Source of the DNA: Ruthenibacterium lactatiformans
GTDB taxonomy: Bacteria; Bacillota; Clostridia; Oscillospirales; Ruminococcaceae
DNA: 45,059 nt
Assembly (NCBI RefSeq): GCF_000949455.1
Contig: NZ_JXXK01000030.1
Location: 1 to 45,059 of the forward strand
Direction of reading: 5' to 3'
A program made the translations under genes and the position numbers. Below the pieces are notes generated by a model that did no database searches, was not told the DNA's origin, and worked only from the letters and a program-made list of their open reading frames with translations. Of the stretch, positions 14,403-21,690 are shown in pieces; positions within the stretch are counted from its first letter, which is position 1, and every line of letters begins with the position of its first letter.

Positions 14403-15665
14403 CTATTGCCTGCGCCGCCGTTCGCTCCCTGCGGGTAAGCCGGCCCGCGCTTCGCTGCAGTGCAGCGCCGTGTGCACGCCGCAGCACAGCAGCGGGAACA
14501 CCGCCGCCAGCAGCAGGCCCGCGCGCAGCGCCCCAGACTCCCCCGCGGCCCCCGCAAACACCGTGCCGGACGCCTGCGCCCAGTCCGCCGCGCGGCCCAC
14601 GCAGAACGCCCCCAGGGACGCGCCCACATCGCCGCCCGCGGAAAGCAGCGCGAACATGGCCGCCCCCGCGGAGGGGATGCGCCGGGACGCAAGAATGATC
14701 GCGCCCGGCCACAGCAGGCTGACGCAAAGGCCCGTAAGCCCGCAGGCCAGCACCCCCAGCAGAGGGCTTGGTGCAAGCGCGCAGACCACGTACAGCACGG
14801 CGGCCGCGCCGCTGCCGCCGATGAGCAGCCGGTGCAGCGGCACGCGCGCGCCCAGCGCCGCATAGCCGCTGCGCCCCAGCGCAAGCATCAGCGAGAAAAA
14901 GCACACGCCCCACACGTCGCCCGCCAGCTTTGGCAGCTGCAGGCCCTTTTCCAAAAAGGCCGACGCCCACTGGGCCATGGTCACCTCGGCCGCGCCGCCC
15001 AGCACGATGGCCGCCAGCAGCGCGTAGAACACGCCTTTGCGGGCCAGCGCCCGCAGCGGCAGGGGCGGGGCGCCGCCGTTTTTGCGGGCCAGCGGCACGC
15101 GGCAGAACAGCACGGCGCCGGCCACGGGCGGCGCCGCCCACAAAAGCACGATCCATTGCCAGCGCGCGGCGCCCCACACCGCCAGCAGGCCCGTGGTGGC
15201 CAGCACCACGAAGATCTGCCCCCAGGCGAAAAACGAGTGCAGCATGCTCATGCTGCGGGCCTTGCGCTCCTCCGGGATGGGCAGCGCGTCCAAAATGGGG
15301 CTGAGCAGCAGCTCCTGCAGGCCGCCCGCCGCGGCGAACAGGAACATGCCCGCGCAAAAGCCTGCAAAGGGCCTCTGGGGGAACAGTAGGGGGGCGGCGG
15401 CAAACAGGCCCAGCCCGGCCGCGCTGACGAGGGGAGCGGCCACGGCAAACGGGCGGAAGCCGTATTTTTCCACCGGCTTTGAGAACAGGACGTCGGACGC
15501 GACCTGCGTGATGAAATTCAGCGAGACAAGGATGCCGAAATCGGTAAAGCTGAGGCCGTACAGGCCGCGCAGCGGCACGTACAGAATGGCAAAGCAGCTG
15601 CCCACAGCCTGAAAAAAATTCGCAAAGCAGCAGGCCCACAGCGTGGAACGGTACCGTGCTTCCAT
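14403..15665 (-). CDS. MFS transporter
   Basis: A 420-aa membrane protein with about twelve hydrophobic segments. It starts MEARYRSTLWACCFANFFQA. An MFS-like loop, SKPVEKYGFRPF, follows the second helix, where the family has a basic loop. The Gly- and Ala-rich helices are typical of drug or sugar efflux carriers. The substrate cannot be read from the sequence. Start 15665 was chosen because it gives the normal MFS N-terminus; the upstream extension (to 15899) is Arg/Pro-rich and runs into the miniature element. It is convergent with the 13861 gene and shares its terminator. Confidence 0.88.
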   Translation of the reverse strand: MEARYRSTLWACCFANFFQAVGSCFAILYVPLRGLYGLSFTDFGILVSLNFITQVASDVLFSKPVEKYGFRPFAVAAPLVSAAGLGLFAAAPLLFPQRPFAGFCAGMFLFAAAGGLQELLLSPILDALPIPEERKARSMSMLHSFFAWGQIFVVLATTGLLAVWGAARWQWIVLLWAAPPVAGAVLFCRVPLARKNGGAPPLPLRALARKGVFYALLAAIVLGGAAEVTMAQWASAFLEKGLQLPKLAGDVWGVCFFSLMLALGRSGYAALGARVPLHRLLIGGSGAAAVLYVVCALAPSPLLGVLACGLTGLCVSLLWPGAIILASRRIPSAGAAMFALLSAGGDVGASLGAFCVGRAADWAQASGTVFAGAAGESGALRAGLLLAAVFPLLCCGVHTALHCSEARAGLPAGSERRRRQ

Positions 15666-15880
15666 AACAAACGCGCTCCGTTTCTGTTGTTGGATGGTGT
15701 TTTGTTTGTTCCCGCGCCGCGGGAAAAGGACAGGGGCCGTCCTGCGGTGCGGGCCGCTGCGCCCGCGCCCATTTGGCAGGACGGCCCCGGGGTTGGCCTT
15801 ACAGCCGCGCTTTTCAGGCTGTCCGGAAGGCGGCGCGCTCAAGCCTACGGGCGGCGCGCCGTTCCCGGCGCGGTATTTCT
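15666..15880. other. Intergenic region, no gene seen
   Basis: GC-rich non-coding sequence holding the upstream region of the MFS gene. A long-range inverted repeat is visible: GGGGCCGTCCTGC (about 15734) and GGCAGGACGGCCCC (about 15775). No clear promoter was found by eye. Confidence 0.5.
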
Positions 15881-16060
15881 TTAAGGCAACACCGCACAAT
15901 TCTAAGAGTCGAATCGCGCCGGCAGATTTTTTGGCAGGTTAAACAAAAAGCGCAGCGAACACTTTGTGTATTCGCGAGCATTTTTGTGACAGTTGCCGGA
16001 AAATCTGCAAGCGAGGCGACGCTTAAGGCTTCAGCCGTGAATTGTGCGGTGTTGCCTTAA
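15881..16060 (+). mobile_element. 180-bp miniature inverted-repeat element, copy B
   Basis: Ends TTAAGGCAACACCGCACAAT and its complement (16039-16060) are a perfect terminal inverted repeat of at least 20 bp with TTAA at each tip. It is the best-preserved copy; the interior matches copies A and C. It abuts the 3' end of the DUF4091 gene, and its last TTAA supplies that gene's stop codon. Confidence 0.9.
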
Positions 16061-17772
16061 GCCAGCCGGCTCTCGATCTCAGCGGCCACCCGCTCGCGCA
16101 GGGCCAGCAGGTAACCGGCGCCGCGCGGGTAATCCCGGAACGTCATGGGCCGCATCTCCGCGTCCGCATAGATCAGCTCCTCCACGAACGCGCGCCCGGC
16201 AAGCTGCTCCAGCAGCCGCAGCGCCCGCAGGTCCAGCAGCGCGTCGTCCTGCACCTCCGCGCGCACCGACGAAAGCGGCGCGCCGTCCGGGCCGGGATAT
16301 ACAAGGAACGGGTCTCCCGAGGGGAATGCATAGTCGGCGTGCGTCACGCGGTACGGGTCCACAGGATGCAGTGAAAACTTGGAATTGTAAAAATTGTACC
16401 CCCAGTGCAGGAAGCCCTTGATGCCGTACAGGTACATCAGCACGCCCATGATGCGGTTGCGCGCGCTCTCCATGGCGAAAAAGCGGTTGGGCACAAGGCT
16501 GCTCTGGGCACAGCAATAGTACACCCACAGCCCGGGCACCTGCGCGTCGATGAACGGCTGGATGTGGTCGTTGGCGGGCACGGGCTGGCGCACAAGGCCC
16601 TGCCTGTAAAATTCAAGGCTGCTGAGCGCGTCAATGACCTGGCAGCCCTCCAGCAAATCCTCCGCCTGGGCTTTGGCCGCGCGGTAGGAATCCAGATGCT
16701 CGGGCGACGGCTCGTCGGAGATGTGGTAGTACACATGCTCTTTGTCGTAGCCCATGCCCTCCAGCGCGGTGCGCAGCGCCGGCAGGAACGCCTCCAGAAA
16801 CGCGCGGTATTCCGCGCTTGCCGCCGGCACGTCCCAGCCGAAGATGCGCCGCTCCTGCCCATCCACCACGGCCATGATCTTGGGCGTGGCGTGCGCGCCC
16901 CATTGGGTGAACAGATGGGCGATCTCCAGATATTCCACGCCGTGGCGCCTGCACAGCCCGGCCCAGCGCCCGAGCTTTTCAAAGCCGAAGGAATACACCC
17001 CGGCGTCGCGGCGCACGTCCACAAGCTGCACGGTCAGCCGTTCGCCGTTTACGGCGGTGTCCAGCGGCGGCGTGAACACGGGCGTGAGCAGCATATTGAT
17101 GCCGTGCTCCTCCCCCGCCGCGCGGATGAAATTCTCCAGGATGCGCCAGTGCTCTTCGCTCAGCGGCGCAACGCCGTAATAAGAGGCCAGGCAGTCCGCA
17201 TGGAACCACTCGGTGTGCAGCAGCGTCTGGGCGGGCAGCCGCGCCCGGCCCACGCACAGCGTAAAGCGGCAGGTGAACGCAAGCCCGGCCGCGTCTGCGT
17301 CCCGGTAGAGCACGCCGTTGGGCATCCTCTGCTCCTCCACGGCCCGCGCCGTCACGGCCACCTCATACGCGCCGGGGGCCGCGTCCGCGGGGATATCCCA
17401 GCTCAGCCACACGCTGCGGTACTGGCGCGGCAGCGGTGTAACCGCGGGCGCCTCCAGCGGGGCCAGCAGGTCCGGGAACAGGCCCGGCTCCTTCGTGATG
17501 TAGTGCTCGTCCGCGCTTTCGTAGCAGGGATAATCGGAGGGCATCAGCTCCACGGCGCGCAGAACGGCGGGCGCAGGCGCGCCGTCCGCCTCGATGGTAA
17601 AGCTCTGCACGGGCATGCCCGGCGCGGCGTCGTCCGCACGGTATACGAGCTGCACCGCGGCGCGGGCGCCCCGCCAGACGGAAAGGCGCGCGCCGTCCGA
17701 AAGCACCGCGGGGCGCTGTGCCGGGAATACCTTCTCCAGAGAAGACGCAAGGAAAAATTCATATCGGGCCAT
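16057..17772 (-). CDS. DUF4091 / GH123-like protein, probable glycoside hydrolase
   Basis: A 571-aa protein without a signal peptide, so probably cytoplasmic. The N-terminal beta-rich part (about 1-190) is followed by a TIM-barrel region containing the DUF4091 features YLEIAHLFTQWGAHATPKI and VYYHISDEPSPEHLDSY. The neighbouring Asp-Glu of SDEP corresponds to the catalytic pair in GH123 N-acetylgalactosaminidases. The later FLHWGYNFYNSKFS is also typical. It lies downstream of a sugar ABC importer and probably acts on the imported glycan, separated from it by a 420-bp repeat-like gap. AAAGGAG lies 8 nt before the ATG. The stop codon is formed by the edge of miniature element copy B. Confidence 0.85.
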   Translation of the reverse strand: MARYEFFLASSLEKVFPAQRPAVLSDGARLSVWRGARAAVQLVYRADDAAPGMPVQSFTIEADGAPAPAVLRAVELMPSDYPCYESADEHYITKEPGLFPDLLAPLEAPAVTPLPRQYRSVWLSWDIPADAAPGAYEVAVTARAVEEQRMPNGVLYRDADAAGLAFTCRFTLCVGRARLPAQTLLHTEWFHADCLASYYGVAPLSEEHWRILENFIRAAGEEHGINMLLTPVFTPPLDTAVNGERLTVQLVDVRRDAGVYSFGFEKLGRWAGLCRRHGVEYLEIAHLFTQWGAHATPKIMAVVDGQERRIFGWDVPAASAEYRAFLEAFLPALRTALEGMGYDKEHVYYHISDEPSPEHLDSYRAAKAQAEDLLEGCQVIDALSSLEFYRQGLVRQPVPANDHIQPFIDAQVPGLWVYYCCAQSSLVPNRFFAMESARNRIMGVLMYLYGIKGFLHWGYNFYNSKFSLHPVDPYRVTHADYAFPSGDPFLVYPGPDGAPLSSVRAEVQDDALLDLRALRLLEQLAGRAFVEELIYADAEMRPMTFRDYPRGAGYLLALRERVAAEIESRLA

Positions 17773-17810
17773 AAGACGAACTCCTTTTATGATCTGAGTG
17801 TATTTCGCAG

Positions 17811-18180
17811 CTTGTCGAAAAAGCTGCGCTTTTGCGCCAAGCTGCCTGCGAACAGGGCCTGCGGCCCCGTTCGCCGCGTACGGCGGCCTTCGGCGGTCGC
17901 TTCGCTCTACACGCCTCGGCACTAGCCCTGCGGGGCGTCGCGGGGTTGCCCTAGATGAAAAAGGGGCGTCCACACGCTAAGAGCCGCGCTTTCAGCGCGG
18001 TTGTCCGCAGGGGAGGCTTCGCACCGCTCCGACACGCGCCTGCGGGCGCAGTCTCCACCCCTTTTTGGCGGCATTCGCCGCGTGGCTTGCACTTTGCTGC
18101 GCAAAGATGCATGGCTTTGCCACCGCCAGCCTTTTCCCCGGACGCTTCTTTTCCTTCTTTGCCTTTTTCGACAGTCTGAC
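17811..18180. repeat. Candidate repeat or miniature element with imperfect inverted ends
   Basis: The gap between the DUF4091 and permease genes (17773-18190) holds no gene. Its borders carry inverted sequences: CAGCTTGTCGAAAAAGCTG at about 17812, and on the other strand CAGACTGTCGAAAAAGGC at about 18180-18163, with TGTCGAAAAAG identical. Ends of this kind occur on clostridial IS elements. The interior is GC-rich with many short inverted repeats. A single copy in the window leaves this unproven. Confidence 0.4.
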
Positions 18181-18190
18181 TTCTTTCATA

Positions 18191-19012
18191 TTACCCTTTG
18201 ATCCCGGAAAGCGCAATCCCTTCCACAAATTCTTTCTGCAGCGCGACATACAAAAGGAACGGCGGCAGGAACGCCAGCGTGGAGCCGGCCATCACCAAGC
18301 CGTAGTTGGTGGAGTAGTTGCCCTTGAGCGCCGCAATGGCCAGCGTCAGCGTCTGCATGCGCTCGTCCGTCACGGTGACAAGGGGCCACAAAAAGTCGTT
18401 CCAGCAGGTGATGAACGTAAAGATGGTGAGCGAGACGAGCACCGGCTTCACCAAAGGCACCACCACGGAGAGGAACAGCCGGTTTTCACCGCAGCCGTCA
18501 ATGCGGGCGGCCTCGATGAGCTCGTCCGGCACGTTGACCATGAACTGCCGCACCAGAAACACACCGAACGCGTTCAGGATGGGCAGCATCAGCGCGATGT
18601 GGGTGTTCATCAGCCCCAGGTTTTTGATGATGGTGAACACCGGGATGAGCGTCACCTGCCCGGGTATCATCAATGTGGCAAGATAGACCATGAACAGCTG
18701 GTCGCGCCCCGGAAAATGCTTTTTTGCAAAGCCGTAGGCGGCCATGGCGCACACGATGCAGTTGAGCACGCACGCGCCGCCTGTGACGATGACGCTGTTC
18801 AGCAGGTTGCGCCCGATGTTGAAGTTGCTGAACACGCGGGCATAGTTTTTGAAGCTGAACTCCGCGGGATCGAACCGGAGGTCCAGCACGGTTTTCTGCG
18901 TGAGGGAAACCAGGCCCATGTACACAAAGGGCAGCAGCGCAAACAGCGCCATTGCCAGCAGCACGGCCCCCAGCACCGCGCGCGCGGCGTTTTTTTTCGC
19001 TCTGCGGCTCAT
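18191..19012 (-). CDS. Sugar ABC transporter permease (MalG type)
   Basis: A 273-aa inner-membrane permease of the CUT1 carbohydrate importer family with six hydrophobic segments. It starts MSRRAKKNAARAVLG. The cytoplasmic EAA loop that docks the ATPase is LIEAARIDGCGENRLFLSVV (about residues 180-200), and the protein ends FVEGIALSGIKG as in MalG/LacG/UgpE proteins. The start overlaps the previous stop by one base (TGATG), so it is translationally coupled to the first permease. No ATPase gene is present; a shared MsmK-type ATPase elsewhere is normal for such operons. Confidence 0.93.
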   Translation of the reverse strand: MSRRAKKNAARAVLGAVLLAMALFALLPFVYMGLVSLTQKTVLDLRFDPAEFSFKNYARVFSNFNIGRNLLNSVIVTGGACVLNCIVCAMAAYGFAKKHFPGRDQLFMVYLATLMIPGQVTLIPVFTIIKNLGLMNTHIALMLPILNAFGVFLVRQFMVNVPDELIEAARIDGCGENRLFLSVVVPLVKPVLVSLTIFTFITCWNDFLWPLVTVTDERMQTLTLAIAALKGNYSTNYGLVMAGSTLAFLPPFLLYVALQKEFVEGIALSGIKG

Positions 19013-19884
19013 CAGTCCTCACCGCCCTTCAGCAGCAGCTTCTGCAGGCCGGAAACGGCAAGCACGAACACGAACATCAGCATGGCCACGGCGCTTGCGT
19101 AGCCCATATTGTACTCTTTGAACGCCGCGTTGTAGGTTGTGAGCACCAGCGTCACGGTGGAGGTGCCCGGGCCGCCGCCCGTCATGGTGTACACCAGGTC
19201 GAACACCTGGAACGACCAGATGGTCCCCAGCGTCACCACAAGGAACGTCACGCTGGAAAGCCCCGGCAGCGTGATCTTGAAAAAGCGCTGGAACGCATTG
19301 GCGCCGTCCACCTCGGCCGCCTCGTACAGGCTGCGCGGGATATCCATGATGCCCGCGAAGTAAATAACGAGGAAGTACCCCACGTTTTTCCACACGCTGA
19401 CGATGCAGACGCTGAGCATGGACGTGAGCTTGCCGCCCAGCCAGTTCACCGAGGGCAGGCCGAACGCATGGATGATGCTGTTCACCACGCCGCGCGGCGA
19501 CAGCAGCGTGAACCACAGCGTGCCCACAAGGATGGCCGACGCAATGACGGGCACGAACAGCGAGCTTTTTACAAAATTGCCGAATTTGTTGTGGAACAGC
19601 TCGGCGATGACCGCCGCCAGCACCAGCGAGCCGGCTGTCTGCAGCGGCACGGTGATTACCGTAAAGACCACCGTGTTTTTCAGCGAGGCGCGCACATAAG
19701 GGTCCCGGAACAGGCGGATGTAATTGTCCAGCCCCGTCCACTGGGGCGGCTGCAGCACATTGTACTTCGTAAAGCTGAAGTACAGGCTCATCAGGATGGG
19801 CACCACCGAGAATACCAGGATCAGCACGAGGCTGGGCAGGATATACAAAAAGCCCTGCGCAGCCTCCTTTCTGCGATTGATCAT
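19012..19884 (-). CDS. Sugar ABC transporter permease (MalF/UgpA type)
   Basis: A 290-aa membrane permease with six hydrophobic segments. It starts MINRRKEAAQGFLYILPSL, typical of UgpA/LacF proteins. The EAA loop is SLYEAAEVDGANAFQRFFKI (about residues 195-215), and FTMTGGGP-like text (VYTMTGGGPGTST) follows the fifth helix. ATG 19884 was chosen because AAAGGGG lies 9 nt upstream; a TTG three codons earlier is less likely. It forms a heterodimer with the MalG-type partner to pass sugar delivered by the lipoprotein encoded upstream. Confidence 0.94.
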   Translation of the reverse strand: MINRRKEAAQGFLYILPSLVLILVFSVVPILMSLYFSFTKYNVLQPPQWTGLDNYIRLFRDPYVRASLKNTVVFTVITVPLQTAGSLVLAAVIAELFHNKFGNFVKSSLFVPVIASAILVGTLWFTLLSPRGVVNSIIHAFGLPSVNWLGGKLTSMLSVCIVSVWKNVGYFLVIYFAGIMDIPRSLYEAAEVDGANAFQRFFKITLPGLSSVTFLVVTLGTIWSFQVFDLVYTMTGGGPGTSTVTLVLTTYNAAFKEYNMGYASAVAMLMFVFVLAVSGLQKLLLKGGED

Positions 19885-19904
19885 AACACACAACCCCTTT
19901 TATC

Positions 19905-19940
19905 CAGGCGGCGGGCAGGCGCGCCGCGCCTGCCCGCCGG
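19905..19940 (-). promoter_or_regulatory. Strong intercistronic hairpin between binding protein and permeases
   Basis: GGCGGGCAGGCGCG pairs with CGCGCCTGCCCGCC with almost no loop. It has no U-run on the minus strand. Hairpins here commonly protect the binding-protein mRNA end, giving more binding protein than permease. The whole gap 19885-20022 is otherwise non-coding. Confidence 0.55.
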
Positions 19941-20022
19941 ATTTCAGCTTCATACCGCCGGGCCTGCCGGCACGCCGCGCGCCGGAGCGTCCGCGGCGCG
20001 CCCGCCGGCCCGTCCTCCGCCG

Positions 20023-21330
20023 TCAGCCGATGCTCTCGGCGTAATCCACGGTGTTCTGGATGGCCTCCTCGGGGGACAGGTCGCCCAGCATCATGAGCTG
20101 CAGATTCTTATACAGGGTGTCCATCACCTTGAACGCGCCGTTGGCGACGGGCAGCGTGTGCAGGTGCTCGGCGTCCTCGTACATCTCTTTGAAGCGCTCG
20201 TCGTCGTTGTACGCCTCGTCCCTGGTGATGGGCGGGAAGGGAGCGATCTCGGTGTGGAATTTCGCCATGACCTCGGCGCTGGTGATGTATTTGATGAGGC
20301 TGGCGGCCAGCTCCTTGTTCTGGGACGCACTGTTCATGATGAGCGCGTCAGAGGCGATCCATGTGGCGCGGGTCTCGTCCTCCAGGCTGGGGATGAAATC
20401 CCAGTTGACGCCTGCGTCCGTGAGCACCGTGCCGGATTTCGCGTCCATGGAAGCGATGGCGATATTGCCCTCAATGAACTGGTTGCGCACCTCGGTGCCC
20501 ACCAGCGCCATGGATTCCTCCGGCAGCACGCCGTATTTGAACTTGAGGTCGTACAGGAACCGGGCGGCCTTCACCGCGGCGTCGTTGTCCATCAGGGCGA
20601 CCTTGGTGCCGTCCTCGTTGTAAATGTCGCCGCCCGCCTGCCACAGGTACGGATAGTACAGGTTGTTCAGCGCGCCGATGGCCGGGTCGGCCCATTCGCC
20701 CGCAAACGGCATCACGCCGGGCAGGCCCGCCTCTTTTATCTTTACGGCAACGTCCACCAGGTCCTGCCAGGTGGCGGGCAGCTCCGTCACGCCCGCCTGC
20801 TCCAGAATGTCCATATTGAAATACAGGATGCGCGCGTTGCCCACGATGAACGGCATCGTGTACTGCTTGCCCTTGATAAAGCCCTTGTCCAGGTAGAGGT
20901 AATTCTCCCGGTCCGCATCCGTTATGTAGGCGTCCAGGGGCTCCAGAGCGCCCATCTCAATAAAATCGTTGAACATCTCCAGATACATATAGCCCACGTC
21001 CGGGCCTTCGCCCGAGGAAAAACCCGTCAGGTATTTTTCCTCGTAATTGCCCCAGGGCGTGATCTCGATGGTGAGGTCCACGTTGTTTTCCGCGGCCCAG
21101 GGCGCAAGCGTTTCCGTCCAGAACTCCTTGTCCAGCGCGCCGTCGTCGCCCGCCGCGAACGGGGGCAGCCAAAGCAGCAGGTCTGTCTTTTTCCCGTCCG
21201 GCGCGGCGGCCGCGCCGCTGCCGGAGGCCGTGCTTCCCGCCGCCTGCGAGCCGGAGCCGGAGCCCGAGCACGCTGCGAACAGGCCCGTGGCCAGTACAAG
21301 CGCCAAAAGGATGCTGAGCAGTTTTTTCAT
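20023..21330 (-). CDS. Sugar ABC transporter substrate-binding lipoprotein
   Basis: A 435-aa extracellular solute-binding protein, family 1. The signal peptide MKKLLSILLALVLATGLFAAC carries the lipobox, with lipidated C21. A Gly/Ser/Ala-rich linker (about 22-50) precedes the two-lobed binding domain (LLLWLPPFAAGDD onward, with EGPDVGYMYLEMFNDF and GVMPFAGEWADPAIG). It would capture an oligosaccharide outside the membrane and deliver it to the two downstream permeases. AGGAGG lies 7-8 nt before the ATG. It is the first gene of the operon, divergent from the AraC-type regulator at 21691. Confidence 0.93.
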   Translation of the reverse strand: MKKLLSILLALVLATGLFAACSGSGSGSQAAGSTASGSGAAAAPDGKKTDLLLWLPPFAAGDDGALDKEFWTETLAPWAAENNVDLTIEITPWGNYEEKYLTGFSSGEGPDVGYMYLEMFNDFIEMGALEPLDAYITDADRENYLYLDKGFIKGKQYTMPFIVGNARILYFNMDILEQAGVTELPATWQDLVDVAVKIKEAGLPGVMPFAGEWADPAIGALNNLYYPYLWQAGGDIYNEDGTKVALMDNDAAVKAARFLYDLKFKYGVLPEESMALVGTEVRNQFIEGNIAIASMDAKSGTVLTDAGVNWDFIPSLEDETRATWIASDALIMNSASQNKELAASLIKYITSAEVMAKFHTEIAPFPPITRDEAYNDDERFKEMYEDAEHLHTLPVANGAFKVMDTLYKNLQLMMLGDLSPEEAIQNTVDYAESIG

Positions 21331-21455
21331 AGTTCTTTCCTCCTGTTTTACTTGATGTGGAAGGCGGCGTCCCGCCGGGAACGTCCTCCGCGCTCCCCTT
21401 CCATGCTTTCATGGTAGCCGAAAGCCCATCTTGCTGTAAACTTACAATTTTTCCT

Positions 21456-21526
21456 ATATGCATAACCAGCGTCTATTTTTCACCGTTCGTTTTATGCATA
21501 TTAACCAAACCTTATTTGTCTTTCAC
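21456..21526 (-). promoter_or_regulatory. ABC operon promoter with paired operator-like sites
   Basis: On the minus strand GTGAAA (21526-21521), 17 bp, TAATAT (21503-21498) forms a plausible promoter. Two 10-bp sites that are reverse complements of each other, ATATGCATAA (21456-21465) and TTATGCATAT (21492-21501), are centred 36 bp apart. The second overlaps the -10. They are the best candidates for binding by the AraC-type regulator encoded next door. Confidence 0.45.
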
Positions 21527-21636
21527 TTACATTTTTTTAGATGGAACGGGCTTTGGATTAACAAATCTTCCAATTTCGGCCTCCCGATGGGAAAAAGGGG
21601 CCAAAAAAAATCAATTTCTACTCCGGCACGGTTTTA

Positions 21637-21645
21637 TGATAGAAT
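21637..21645 (+). promoter_or_regulatory. Extended -10 promoter of the AraC/sensor gene
   Basis: TGATAGAAT is an extended -10 with no good -35; a 10-bp palindrome, TATCCGGATA, follows at 21651-21660. The intervening region 21331-21690 holds no gene. Confidence 0.4.
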
Positions 21646-21690
21646 AGTCCTATCCGGATACCGGAGGAAACGGAAAAGGGGGCGCGTTTT

